Below, piece by piece: positions 25,724 through 34,471 of a stretch of DNA of 54,416 bases. A model generated the notes under the pieces. It worked only from the letters and a program-made list of their open reading frames with translations, did not search any database and was not told where the DNA came from. The DNA is from Nocardia wallacei (lineage in GTDB: Bacteria > Actinomycetota > Actinomycetes > Mycobacteriales > Mycobacteriaceae). Where the stretch lies: positions 1 through 54,416 of the forward strand of contig NZ_JARWOP010000071.1 in the NCBI RefSeq assembly GCF_029868745.1. Reading direction: 5' to 3'. The position numbers and the translations under genes are program-made. The number at the start of each line of letters is the position of its first letter. Positions within the stretch are counted from its first letter, which is position 1.

Positions 25724-27229
25724 ATGGAGTTGAGCGCCATCGAGCAGCAGGTATCCGACGACAGACGGACCGCCGCCGCCGAGCGATCACCCGAGGCCGA
25801 GCTGCGTTTGGCCACCTCACTGTGCGAACTGGCACGGGCCTTCCTGGCCACCAAGGAGCAGGGCGCGGGCCGCGATCGCGCACCGGCCGCGCTGGAGCCG
25901 GCCCAGGAGGCCGTGCTGATCCGCTTGCGCTGGCTGGCCAACGGGCATGTGAGCGCGCAGTTCGCCGGGCAGGTGCAGGAGGCGCTGCGACTGTTCGAGC
26001 AGGCCGCGCGCACCATCGGGCACCGCGAGCTGGCCACCTCGACCATCCGCCAGGCCTGCGACGCCTACCACCACGTGGCCCAGCGCTATCCGATGGCGGC
26101 CGGAGTGTGCGCCGACGGATTGTCCAAGTGTGGCGTCTGGCTGTGCCGCTTGGATCCCGAGTCCGCCGTCGCCGCCAGCTCCGAGGCCGTGCGCATTCGC
26201 GCCGGACTCTTCGCCACCGAACCGGATTCCGCCGGGCGTTACCTGGCCAGCCTGAACATGTTGTTGCGCACCTTGATGATCGGCCGGCCGCGCAAGCAGG
26301 CGCTGGCGATGTATCGCGAGCGCTACTCCGCGTGGACCACCCAGGCGATGGCGACCCGCTTGCGGGAAATCCGCATCGAAGACGTGGATTTCACCAGCAA
26401 GACCCGGGCCGCGCTGGTCAAGCTGGAATGCCCGACGCTGGAGCGGGCCGGTTATCTGACCCAGCAGCAGATCTTGTACCAGACCTCCGGAGATCTGACC
26501 ACGATCGAGGAGATCAACTGGAAGCTCGGCCTGGTCGGTCTGAAACCGCTGGCGGCCGGCGCGCTGGCCGACCCGCCGTCGAAGCCGGTGGAGATCGGCA
26601 GTTCCTTCGGCGCGCTGAGTGTGCGCTGCGCCGCGCCCGACGCGCTGCTGCAGGTGCGCGCGGCGGTGGTCGCGGCCTACGAGGCCGACGGCGCCTTCCC
26701 GGCCGACAGCGCGGTGTTCCAGGGCGTGCACGAAACCCATTGGCACATCCCCGATCCCGAACTCAACCTGGCCGAGCGCCTCGGTGACGACGTGGTGCTC
26801 GTCGAACGCTCCGGCGGCAGCTGGATCTCGGTGATGAGCTTGCACTGGGAACTCACGCCGGTCGGCAGACACCCGCTGGCGCAGCGGCTTTCGCAGCGCT
26901 GGCCCGTCATCGCGGTGAACACCACCGAGAACATGTCCTACGAGTTGTGCTGGTACGTAGACGGTGTCGCCACCCAGTACGCCGCGCTCGGCCGCCCCGC
27001 CGGGCAGCCGCCGACCGAAGAACCGCTCGCGCCATTGGATTTCGCGGCGCTCGCCGATTACGGCGCCGACTACGCCTCCGAGACCCAGGTCCGTTCGGCA
27101 TTCGGCAACAGCCCGATGTTCGCCAAGCTGACCCACCTGCCGGTCAGTGGCATCCGGCAGGCCGGGCAGTCCCGCCCGCTGGCCGACTACGGCGACCAGG
27201 TCCTGTTCTTCCAGCAGGGCCGGGACTGA
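25724..27229 (+). CDS. Helical-repeat (TPR-like) hypothetical protein
   Basis: The 501-residue protein opens with helical pairs (A-Q-E-A-V-L-I-R-L-R-W-L-A; A-L-R-L-F-E-Q-A-A-R-T-I) like tetratricopeptide repeats to about residue 200. A mixed domain with several Trp-rich strands follows (E-T-H-W-H-I-P; W-I-S-V-M-S-L-H-W-E). No signal peptide. I cannot name the C-terminal domain. The ATG has GAGG about 6 bp upstream. It stands divergent from the thiolase gene. Confidence 0.8.
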   Translation: MELSAIEQQVSDDRRTAAAERSPEAELRLATSLCELARAFLATKEQGAGRDRAPAALEPAQEAVLIRLRWLANGHVSAQFAGQVQEALRLFEQAARTIGHRELATSTIRQACDAYHHVAQRYPMAAGVCADGLSKCGVWLCRLDPESAVAASSEAVRIRAGLFATEPDSAGRYLASLNMLLRTLMIGRPRKQALAMYRERYSAWTTQAMATRLREIRIEDVDFTSKTRAALVKLECPTLERAGYLTQQQILYQTSGDLTTIEEINWKLGLVGLKPLAAGALADPPSKPVEIGSSFGALSVRCAAPDALLQVRAAVVAAYEADGAFPADSAVFQGVHETHWHIPDPELNLAERLGDDVVLVERSGGSWISVMSLHWELTPVGRHPLAQRLSQRWPVIAVNTTENMSYELCWYVDGVATQYAALGRPAGQPPTEEPLAPLDFAALADYGADYASETQVRSAFGNSPMFAKLTHLPVSGIRQAGQSRPLADYGDQVLFFQQGRD

Positions 27230-27260
27230 TCACCCGGCCGCCGCGACTAACCTCGAAGCC

Positions 27261-28100
27261 ATGCGGCTTCACGTGGGTTGTGCGCAGTGGACGCACTCGG
27301 CCTGGGCGGATCGGCAGCCGAATCCGCGGGAGCGGCTGCGGTCCTACGCGCAGTGGTGCAACGCGGTGGAGGGCAACACCACTTTCTATGCGACGCCCGC
27401 GCCGAACACGGTCCGATCGTGGGCGGCGCAGACCGACCCGGAGTTCCGCTTCGTTCCGAAGTTGCCGAAACCCGTTACCCACGAACGCCGGATGTCCGGC
27501 GCCGACGACCCGTTGCGCGAATTCCTCACGGCGATAGAGCCACTGGGGCCGCGCGTCCACGCGCTCTGGGTGCAGCTACCGGCCTCCTTCGGCCCCGGCG
27601 AACTCGGCGCGCTGGCCGGGCTGCTGCGCGAGCTGCCCGAGCGGTACCGCTACGCGGTCGAGGTGCGCCACCGCGCCTTCTTCGAAGAGGAGCGATCCGC
27701 GCGGCAACTCGAGCATGTGCTCGAACGCGCCGGGGCCGAATGGCTGCCCTTCGACACCACCACCTTGTTCGCCGCCCGGCCGACGAGTCCCGGTGAGCGC
27801 GAGGCGTGGTCGAAGAAACCCCGCCTGCCGCGCCGCACGCACGCCCTCACCGACCACCCGATCGTGCGCTACCACGGCCGTGACGACAGCGCCGCCACCA
27901 TCGCGGGCTGGCGCCCCTGGCTGGAAATCGTCACCGGCTGGCTGCGGGAGGGCCGCTCTCCGACGGTCTTCGTCCACACCCCCGACAACGCCGAATCAAT
28001 GATGCTGGCCCGTCGCTTCCACGCGGAGGTCCGGGAGCGCGTGCCGGGTCTGGAACCGTTACCGGAGCCCGCGCCCACCGCGCCCATGACGCTGTTCTGA
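27261..28100 (+). CDS. DUF72 (YecE-like) family protein
   Basis: The 279-residue protein has the TIM-barrel DUF72 signatures C-A-Q-W-T-H-S-A-W, N-A-V-E-G-N-T-T-F-Y, F-V-P-K-L-P-K and Y-A-V-E-V-R-H. The family is widespread but biochemically undefined. It begins 31 bp after the TPR-like gene and may share its transcript. Confidence 0.93.
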   Translation: MRLHVGCAQWTHSAWADRQPNPRERLRSYAQWCNAVEGNTTFYATPAPNTVRSWAAQTDPEFRFVPKLPKPVTHERRMSGADDPLREFLTAIEPLGPRVHALWVQLPASFGPGELGALAGLLRELPERYRYAVEVRHRAFFEEERSARQLEHVLERAGAEWLPFDTTTLFAARPTSPGEREAWSKKPRLPRRTHALTDHPIVRYHGRDDSAATIAGWRPWLEIVTGWLREGRSPTVFVHTPDNAESMMLARRFHAEVRERVPGLEPLPEPAPTAPMTLF

Positions 28101-28355
28101 CCGGTTCCGCGGTTCGGCGGTAACCGGGCAAACGGCTTGCGATGCCCGGTGCGGTGCTATGTATAGTTGGCGCGGGCAACTCGTTTTACGGGCTAAACAC
28201 GTCTGCTGGTGTGGGAGAAGGGGTTCCCCCGCGGCCGTCGCCGAGTCACCGCGCGCGGTCCGTTACCGGCAGCGCCATGTTTGCCGTGCTCCACCGGATC
28301 GACTGCAGTAGCGAAAACTCATTCACGATCGGCCGAACCGAATCAGGGCTTGAAC

Positions 28356-30764
28356 ATGACCAATGCGGGCGCGTCGCTGTCGCACCGGCAGATTCTCACC
28401 ATCATGTCCGGCTTGCTGCTGGGATTGTTCCTGGCGGCGCTGGATCAGAACATCGTGACGGTGGCGATCGTGCGGATCGCCAACAGCCTGCACGGTTTCG
28501 ATCAGCAGGCGTGGGCGACGACGGCGTATCTGATCACGGCCACGATCAGCACCCCGCTGTACGGCAAGCTGGCCGACATCTACGGCCGGAAGCCGTTCTA
28601 TCTGATCGCGATCGGCCTGTTCGTCATCGGCTCGGCGGCGTGCACCTTCGCCACGTCCATGTATCAGCTCGCCGGGTTCCGCGCGTTCCAGGGTCTCGGT
28701 GCGGGTGGCCTGATGTCGTTGGCGTTCACCATCATCGGCGATATCGTGCCGCCGCGTCAGCAGGTGCGTTATCAGGGCTATTTCATGATGGTGTTCGGTA
28801 CCTCGACGGTGCTGGGTCCGGTGCTGGGCGGATTCTTCTCCGATTACGAGCACCTGTGGGGTCTCGAGGGCTGGCGCTGGGTGTTCCTGGTGAATGTGCC
28901 GGTCGGGGTGCTCGCGCTCCTGGTGGTGGCGAAGGTGCTCAATGTGCCGCACGAGCGGCAGCGTCATCGTGTCGACTGGTTCGGCGCGATCGCCCTGGCC
29001 ATCTGCGTGGTGCCGCTGCTGCTCGTGGCCGAGCAGGGCCGTGCCTGGGGCTGGCAGTCGGATCGGGCGCTGCTGTGCTACGGGCTCGGCGCGGCGGGGC
29101 TGGTGCTGTTCCTGATCGTCGAGGCCCTGATGAAGGATGCCGCGCTGATTCCGTTGCGGCTGTTCCGGAGTTCGACGTTCTCGATCACGATTCTCGGCGG
29201 GTTCATCGTCGGCATCGCCATGTTCGGGGCGATCTCCATGGTGCCGCTGTATCTCCAGGTGGTGCGGGAGTATTCGCCGACCAGGTCGGGGTTGATGATG
29301 CTGCCGCTGGTGCTGGGCATCATGGTCGGCTCGTCGGTCGCCGGCGCGGTCACGAAGGCCACCGGCCGGTACAAGATCCTGCCCGTGCTGGGCACCTTCG
29401 TCATCGCCGTCGGCGCGGTGCTGTTCGCGCAGGTGAAATTCGACAGTCCGCTGTGGCAGCCGCTGGCCTACAGCGCGGTGATCGGCGTCGGGCTGGGCGG
29501 CTGTATGCAGACCCTGATCATCGCCGCGCAGGCCGCCGGTCCGAAGACCGACATGGGCGTATCCACGGCCGCGGCGACGTTCTTCCGGCAGATGGGCGGC
29601 ACGCTCGGCGTCACGGTGTTCCTGACCATCCTGTTCAACCTGCTGCCGCGGCGGATCATGGACGCCTTCGGCGGGCAGCTGCCGCCCGGCTTCGACACCG
29701 GCGCGCTCACCGAATTGCAAAGCAACACAGCAGGTATCGGCGCGTTGCCCGCGGAGGTGAAGGCGCCGATCCTCACCGGCTTCACCGATTCGCTCGCCGG
29801 GGTGTTCTATGTGGGCGCGGCGGTGTCGCTACTCGCCTGCGTGGTGCTGATGTTCATGAAAGAGATTCCGCTGCAGGATCCTTCGGAAACGGTCGTGGGT
29901 CCCGGGGTGCTCGCCGAAACCGATGGCGGCGCGGCGTTCTCGGCGTCCGGTACCGCGACGGCGGTGCTGCTGTCGGCCGAATACGGTGAGGGCGAAGGAC
30001 ATTCGCTCGACGGCCGGGTCCAGCGCGAGGACGGCCACTCGATCGCGGCGGCCGCGCTGACGCTGATCGACCAACGCGGGCATCAGGTTTCGCGCGCCAC
30101 CGGCGGGCCGGACGGTGGCTACCGGATCGAGGCGCCGGGAGCGGGCGGATACGTGCTGATCGTGTCGGCCACCGGGTACCAGCCGGCCGCGGTCAACGTC
30201 ACCGTGGGGGAGTGGCCGCAGGCGCTGGACATCACGTTGCTGGGCACCGGGGAGGTGTCCGGAGTGGTCCGCGCGACCGGTCGCGGCGAACCGCTGCCCG
30301 GGGTGACCGTCACGCTGACCGACGCGGGCGGCGAGGTCGTCGGGTCGGCCGTCACCGACGGCAACGGCCGGTACGTGTGCCGCGGCGTGGTTCCGGGCGC
30401 CTACACGCTGGTCGCTGTCACCGACCACAGGCGGCCCACCGCAACGACTTTGACCGTGCCCGACAGCGGGCTGCTGCGTCACGACGTCGAACTCGGATCG
30501 ACCGGTGCGCTGGCCGGTCTGGCGTGGGCCGACGGGCACGCCGTGCCGGACGCGCAGGTCCTGGTGCTCGACGGCCGCGGCAATCCGGTGGCCTCGGCGC
30601 GCACCGACACCGACGGCCAGTACGTGGTGAGCGATCTGCCGCAGGGCGAGTACACGGTGGTGGCCCGTGGCTACCCACCCGCGACCAGCCGCGTGGTGGT
30701 CGACGGTGGCGAACTCACCCACGATGTGCGACTGAGCTACGAGGAACCTGCCGATCTGCCCTGA
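28356..30764 (+). CDS. DHA2-type MFS transporter fused to three carboxypeptidase regulatory-like repeats
   Basis: Residues about 10-520 form a 14-helix drug:H+ antiporter-2 type MFS domain, with A-A-L-D-Q-N-I-V-T-V-A in TM1 and the motif A loop G-K-L-A-D-I-Y-G-R-K. After a linker, residues about 548-802 hold three beta-sandwich repeats nearly matching those at 318-1079. A 14-TM exporter normally ends in the cytoplasm, so an Ig-like tail there is puzzling. The start at 28356 is chosen for an AGGG site and because transporter homology begins there. It ends 7 bp from the convergent lipB. Confidence 0.93.
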   Translation: MTNAGASLSHRQILTIMSGLLLGLFLAALDQNIVTVAIVRIANSLHGFDQQAWATTAYLITATISTPLYGKLADIYGRKPFYLIAIGLFVIGSAACTFATSMYQLAGFRAFQGLGAGGLMSLAFTIIGDIVPPRQQVRYQGYFMMVFGTSTVLGPVLGGFFSDYEHLWGLEGWRWVFLVNVPVGVLALLVVAKVLNVPHERQRHRVDWFGAIALAICVVPLLLVAEQGRAWGWQSDRALLCYGLGAAGLVLFLIVEALMKDAALIPLRLFRSSTFSITILGGFIVGIAMFGAISMVPLYLQVVREYSPTRSGLMMLPLVLGIMVGSSVAGAVTKATGRYKILPVLGTFVIAVGAVLFAQVKFDSPLWQPLAYSAVIGVGLGGCMQTLIIAAQAAGPKTDMGVSTAAATFFRQMGGTLGVTVFLTILFNLLPRRIMDAFGGQLPPGFDTGALTELQSNTAGIGALPAEVKAPILTGFTDSLAGVFYVGAAVSLLACVVLMFMKEIPLQDPSETVVGPGVLAETDGGAAFSASGTATAVLLSAEYGEGEGHSLDGRVQREDGHSIAAAALTLIDQRGHQVSRATGGPDGGYRIEAPGAGGYVLIVSATGYQPAAVNVTVGEWPQALDITLLGTGEVSGVVRATGRGEPLPGVTVTLTDAGGEVVGSAVTDGNGRYVCRGVVPGAYTLVAVTDHRRPTATTLTVPDSGLLRHDVELGSTGALAGLAWADGHAVPDAQVLVLDGRGNPVASARTDTDGQYVVSDLPQGEYTVVARGYPPATSRVVVDGGELTHDVRLSYEEPADLP

Positions 30765-30771
30765 CCGGGAG

Positions 30772-31407
30772 TCAGGCGGCCTCGAAGGCGGCGGCCACCA
30801 CCGGACGGACCTGATCCATTGTGGCCGCACCGGTTTCGCGGGCGACGGAGGTCATGTCGACCTCCGGCAGGCCACAGGCGACGGCCCAGTGCCAGGGCGC
30901 CAGATCGCCGTCCACGTTCAGCGCGAAGCCGTGACTGGTGACGCCGCGGCTCTGCCGCATGCCGATGGAGACGATCTTCCGGCCCGTCGTGACCGTCCAG
31001 ACGCCGGTGAGCAGTTCGGCTCCGGGCGGGGTGTCGCGGCGCTCGGCGGCGACGCCCAGGGCGCCCAGCGCGTCCACGAGCCGGTGCTCGACCTCACGGA
31101 TGTAGTCGACCACCCCCTCGTCCGTCCGCAGCCGGACGATCAGGTAGCCGACCAACTGCCCGGGGCCGTGGTAAGTGAGCTGACCGCCGCGGTTGGTCTC
31201 GACCACCGGAATATGGCGTGCCGGATCGGGCAGATGCTCGACCGGAGTGCGCCGGCCGATGGTGTAGACCTGCGGATGGCTGAGCAGCCACAGCGTGTCC
31301 GGCCGCTCGTCGCGCTGCCGCTCCTCCACCATCCCGGCCATGCGTTCCATCGCCTTGTCGTAATCGACGAGCTCATCCCGAATCAACGTCAACGCCCTGG
31401 ACTTCAC
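30772..31407 (-). CDS. lipB: Octanoyl-[ACP]:protein octanoyltransferase
   Basis: The 211-residue protein has the LipB motif R-G-G-Q-L-T-Y-H-G-P-G-Q-L and the catalytic pair Lys144 (G-R-K-I-V-S-I-G) and Cys178 (V-A-C-G-L-P). Mycobacterial LipB uses Lys142/Cys176. It moves octanoyl groups from ACP to lipoyl domains, the first step of lipoate assembly. LipA is not adjacent, at least within this window, although lipB-lipA is the common actinobacterial order. Confidence 0.96.
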   Translation of the reverse strand: MKSRALTLIRDELVDYDKAMERMAGMVEERQRDERPDTLWLLSHPQVYTIGRRTPVEHLPDPARHIPVVETNRGGQLTYHGPGQLVGYLIVRLRTDEGVVDYIREVEHRLVDALGALGVAAERRDTPPGAELLTGVWTVTTGRKIVSIGMRQSRGVTSHGFALNVDGDLAPWHWAVACGLPEVDMTSVARETGAATMDQVRPVVAAAFEAA

Positions 31408-31426
31408 ATTTTGACAATACCGACGC

Positions 31427-31774
31427 TCAGGCTGCGAGTTGCAGAGCCAGGGCGGCCGCGGCGGGCACCATGTACAGGACGGGGAACGGGGTGGTTTTGT
31501 ACGAGCGGGCGCGCAGTGTGGTGATGACCGCGCCGATGAAGTAGAGGATGAGGGCGACTGCGGCGGCGATGCCGACGGCCGGGACGAACAGGCCCACGAT
31601 CAGGCCCAGCGCGCCGGCGCCCTTGGCCACGCCGAGCCAGTTCCACCACGACCGCGGCACGCCGTACTCGATCAGCGGATCGACGACGAACTGCTTCCGA
31701 GTGAGCAGCGAGAACGACGAGAAGCCGATCCACAGGGCGGCCAGGACAGCGACGATGTAGTAGGCGATGGTCAT
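31427..31774 (-). CDS. DoxX-like small membrane protein
   Basis: The 115-residue protein has four hydrophobic helices, with W-W-N-W-L-G-V-A-K-G-A-G-A in the second and P-F-P-V-L-Y-M-V-P near the end, typical of the DoxX-like family. Its function is poorly defined; some relatives take part in thiol redox or membrane stress. RBS AAGAAGG lies before the ATG. It sits 19 bp upstream of lipB on the same strand. Confidence 0.88.
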   Translation of the reverse strand: MTIAYYIVAVLAALWIGFSSFSLLTRKQFVVDPLIEYGVPRSWWNWLGVAKGAGALGLIVGLFVPAVGIAAAVALILYFIGAVITTLRARSYKTTPFPVLYMVPAAAALALQLAA

Positions 31775-31942
31775 CGAATTGCCTTCTTTCTCACACGGAT
31801 TCGTTCACCGGCGGGCCGGTTCGACTGGATGACGACGCGGCGGCGGCGAGTGTGACATCGCCTTGTCGGTGCGGCCTTGTCGGTGCCGCGGAGTACGGTC
31901 GCGAATGCCGGGAATCACTCAACGTGGAACGGAGATTCGACG

Positions 31943-32452
31943 ATGACGAGTGCGGACGTGCTGGCCGACGCCTACGAGCGAATCCGCGAGGTGGTGCACG
32001 AAGCGGCCGACGGCTTGGACGAGCAGGCACTGACCTACCGGGTCGACCCCGCGGCGAACACCATCGCCTGGCTGATCTGGCACCTGACCCGGGTCCAGGA
32101 CGACCATGTCGCCGACGCCGCGGGGATCGAGCAGGTATGGACCGCGCAGGGCTGGTACGACCGGTTCGCGCTGCCGATCGGCAAGAGCGCCACCGGCTAC
32201 GGCGACAGCCCCGCCGACGTGGCCTGCGTGCGGGCCCCGGCCGACCTGCTGACCGGTTACTACGATGCCGTCCACGAGCAGACGCTGCGATATGTCCGCG
32301 GGCTCACCGACGCGGATCTGGCCCGTGTGGTCGACCCGAACTGGGATCCGCCGGTGACTCTCGGCGTGCGGCTGGTGAGCGTGGTCTCCGACGATCTACA
32401 GCACGCCGGTCAGGCCGCGTTCCTGCGAGGCGTCATCGGGCGGACGAGGTAG
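31943..32452 (+). CDS. DinB-like (DUF664/mycothiol-dependent) family protein
   Basis: The 169-residue four-helix protein has T-I-A-W-L-I-W-H-L-T-R-V-Q-D-D-H and D-L-Q-H-A-G-Q-A-A-F-L-R-G. The two His sets match the metal site of DinB-like thiol transferases, in actinobacteria often mycothiol-dependent. The 3' end overlaps the convergent DUF475 gene by 20 bp. Confidence 0.88.
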   Translation: MTSADVLADAYERIREVVHEAADGLDEQALTYRVDPAANTIAWLIWHLTRVQDDHVADAAGIEQVWTAQGWYDRFALPIGKSATGYGDSPADVACVRAPADLLTGYYDAVHEQTLRYVRGLTDADLARVVDPNWDPPVTLGVRLVSVVSDDLQHAGQAAFLRGVIGRTR

Positions 32453-33560
32453 CCGTGGTCAGGCTGGGCTCCGTCGACGAGTCGTCGTCGGGCGCCCGGC
32501 GGCGGCGGTTGTAGACGACGCTGGTGACGAACGCCGCCGCGATGATCGTGACGCCGACCATGCCGGTGACCACCTCGTTGAGGTGATGCCCGGTGGAGTA
32601 CAGCAGCACGACGGCGAGGGCGCCGATGGCCCAGTGCGCGCCGTGCTCCAGGTGCACGTACTCCGCCAGGGTGCCCTGCCGCACCAGGTACACGGTGATC
32701 GAGCGCACGAACATCGAGCCGATCAACCCCAGCCCCAGGGCGATGATGATCGGGTCGGCGGTGATGGCGAACGCGCCGATGACGCCGTCGAAGGAGAACG
32801 ACGCGTCCAGCACCTCCAGGTAGAGGAAGACGAAGAAGGCCGCCTTGCCGGTGGCGACGACGATCGGCCCCGGGCCGGTGCGTTCCAGCTCCTCCTCGTG
32901 CTCGTTGTCCAGCGCCTCGCTCAGGCCGTTGACGAGGATGTAGGTCACCATGCCCAGCGCGCCCGCGACCATCACGACGTCGGCCCGGTCGTCGGGTGCG
33001 GTGAAGCCCGCGATGGCGACCAGTACCAGCAGCGACACGACGGTCGAGAACATCGGGAACCGGCCCAGCCGCGCCAGCGGCCGTTCGATCCAGGTGAGCC
33101 AGGTGATCTCGCGAGCGCTGGTGACGAAGTCCAGGAACAGCATCAGCAGGAACATCCCGCCGAACGCGGCGATCTTCGGATTGGCCTCGTTGAGCAGCGT
33201 CTCGTAGCTCGGCCGGCCGTCGGAGAAGTAGGCCGCGCCGTCCGGCGGCGGGTTCAGGGCCAGCTCGAATGCCTTCACCGGATCCAGGTGGGCCGTGATG
33301 GCGACGATGACCAGCGGGAACAGCAATCGCATGCCGAACACCGCGATCACCACGCCCACGGTCAGGAACATCCGTTGCCAGAACGCGCTGAGGCGTTGCA
33401 GGACACTGGCGTTGACCACGGCGTTGTCGAAGGAGAGCGACACCTCGAGGACACCGAGGATCGCCGCCAGGAGCAACGCTTCCGGCCCGCCGTAGATCAG
33501 CGCGGCCACCAGCGATACCACTGTGACGATGAATGACAGGGCGAACACACGCACGAACAT
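32433..33560 (-). CDS. DUF475 integral membrane protein (TerC-like)
   Basis: The 375-residue protein has about nine hydrophobic helices and two copies of the TerC-type acidic helix motif: V-S-L-S-F-D-N-A-V-V near residue 45 and A-S-F-S-F-D-G-V-I-G in the second half. The family belongs to the TerC/LysE superfamily, members of which export metal ions or support metalation of exported proteins. The cytoplasmic loop between the halves is acidic (N-E-H-E-E-E-L-E). The start at 33560 has AAAGG upstream. Confidence 0.9.
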   Translation of the reverse strand: MFVRVFALSFIVTVVSLVAALIYGGPEALLLAAILGVLEVSLSFDNAVVNASVLQRLSAFWQRMFLTVGVVIAVFGMRLLFPLVIVAITAHLDPVKAFELALNPPPDGAAYFSDGRPSYETLLNEANPKIAAFGGMFLLMLFLDFVTSAREITWLTWIERPLARLGRFPMFSTVVSLLVLVAIAGFTAPDDRADVVMVAGALGMVTYILVNGLSEALDNEHEEELERTGPGPIVVATGKAAFFVFLYLEVLDASFSFDGVIGAFAITADPIIIALGLGLIGSMFVRSITVYLVRQGTLAEYVHLEHGAHWAIGALAVVLLYSTGHHLNEVVTGMVGVTIIAAAFVTSVVYNRRRRAPDDDSSTEPSLTTATSSAR

Positions 33561-33731
33561 GCCGATGCCTTTCGCTGTAGCCCGACACCCGCGGGGGTCT
33601 TGTGGATCTCCACGAGTAGCGGAAGCCAGAGTGCCCGCAACCCTCACTCGATTGTTGCAGCCGAATGGAAGAAACGACAATCGGTACAGTTTGCGCGCCC
33701 GGGTCAGCCTACCTGGAACCGGTAGCAGTGC

Positions 33732-34352
33732 TCAGTACCAGCCGTGGGACTGCCAGAACGCCCACGCGCCGTCCGGTCCGCCGTAGCGCTGGTTCATGTA
33801 GTCGTAGGTCCAGCGGATCTGGGTGACCGGATTGCAGCACCAGTCCGGACCGTGGGTGCTCATCTTGTGTCCCGGCAGGGCCTGGCCCAGGCCGTACGCG
33901 CCCGACTCCGGGTTGATCGCGAAGGTGTTCCAGCCGCTTTCCCTCGTGATGATGTTGTCGAACGCCGGGAACTGGTGGGGCGGGACGATGAAGCGGGCCA
34001 TGGTCTTCGGGGCGAGGCGGAAGGCCGGCAGCACCACGCCCAGGCCCATGCCGATCAGGTCGGTGACCGACGACCCCGCCGGGGTACGTCCGGCGCAGAT
34101 GTCCGGACCGGGTGCACCGGCCGCCGTGTCGGCGGGTCGTGCGGCGGCGGCCGCGAGGCTTTCTGCCACTTCGGCCGCCGGCACGGGGGCGTGCGGGTCG
34201 CCGACGGCCGCGCAGGCGGGTGCGCGGGGCGAGAGGAAGACTCCGTCATCGGCTGCGGCAACGGCGGCGCACACTGTCAGCGCACCGGTCAGCAGCGCGG
34301 CAACGGCGATCCGTCCGACCCAGCGCATGGTGCGTGATCTCGGCTTCGGCAT
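33732..34352 (-). CDS. Exported lytic transglycosylase (SLT-like)
   Basis: The 206-residue protein has an N-terminal signal peptide (to about A34). Its C-terminal SLT-type domain carries the catalytic Glu138 in R-E-S-G-W-N-T-F-A-I-N, followed by G-A-Y-G-L-G-Q and the closing Y-M-N-Q-R-Y-G-G...A-W-A-F-W-Q. It should cut peptidoglycan glycan strands. Start: AGGAG lies about 10 bp before the ATG at 34352; a GTG at 34361 is too close to it. Confidence 0.9.
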   Translation of the reverse strand: MPKPRSRTMRWVGRIAVAALLTGALTVCAAVAAADDGVFLSPRAPACAAVGDPHAPVPAAEVAESLAAAAARPADTAAGAPGPDICAGRTPAGSSVTDLIGMGLGVVLPAFRLAPKTMARFIVPPHQFPAFDNIITRESGWNTFAINPESGAYGLGQALPGHKMSTHGPDWCCNPVTQIRWTYDYMNQRYGGPDGAWAFWQSHGWY

Positions 34353-34471
34353 CGCGAACACGCTCCTTTCGCGTCAACCTGCGACTCGGCGAAAAGCCGG
34401 TTATGCGAAATGAGCAAACCACTAGTTAGCGATCCGGACGGCCAAGACGCCCGGCGTGTCCATGGTTGCGA

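Noticed and set aside
28142..29989. 615-codon plus-strand frame overlapping the MFS gene
   Set aside because: Low-hydrophobicity, Arg/Gly/Ala-rich shadow frame; the correct frame encodes the transporter motifs.
33561..33731. Possible manganese (yybP-ykoY) riboswitch before the DUF475/TerC-like gene
   Set aside because: I looked for the conserved paired core and loops of that class and did not find them.
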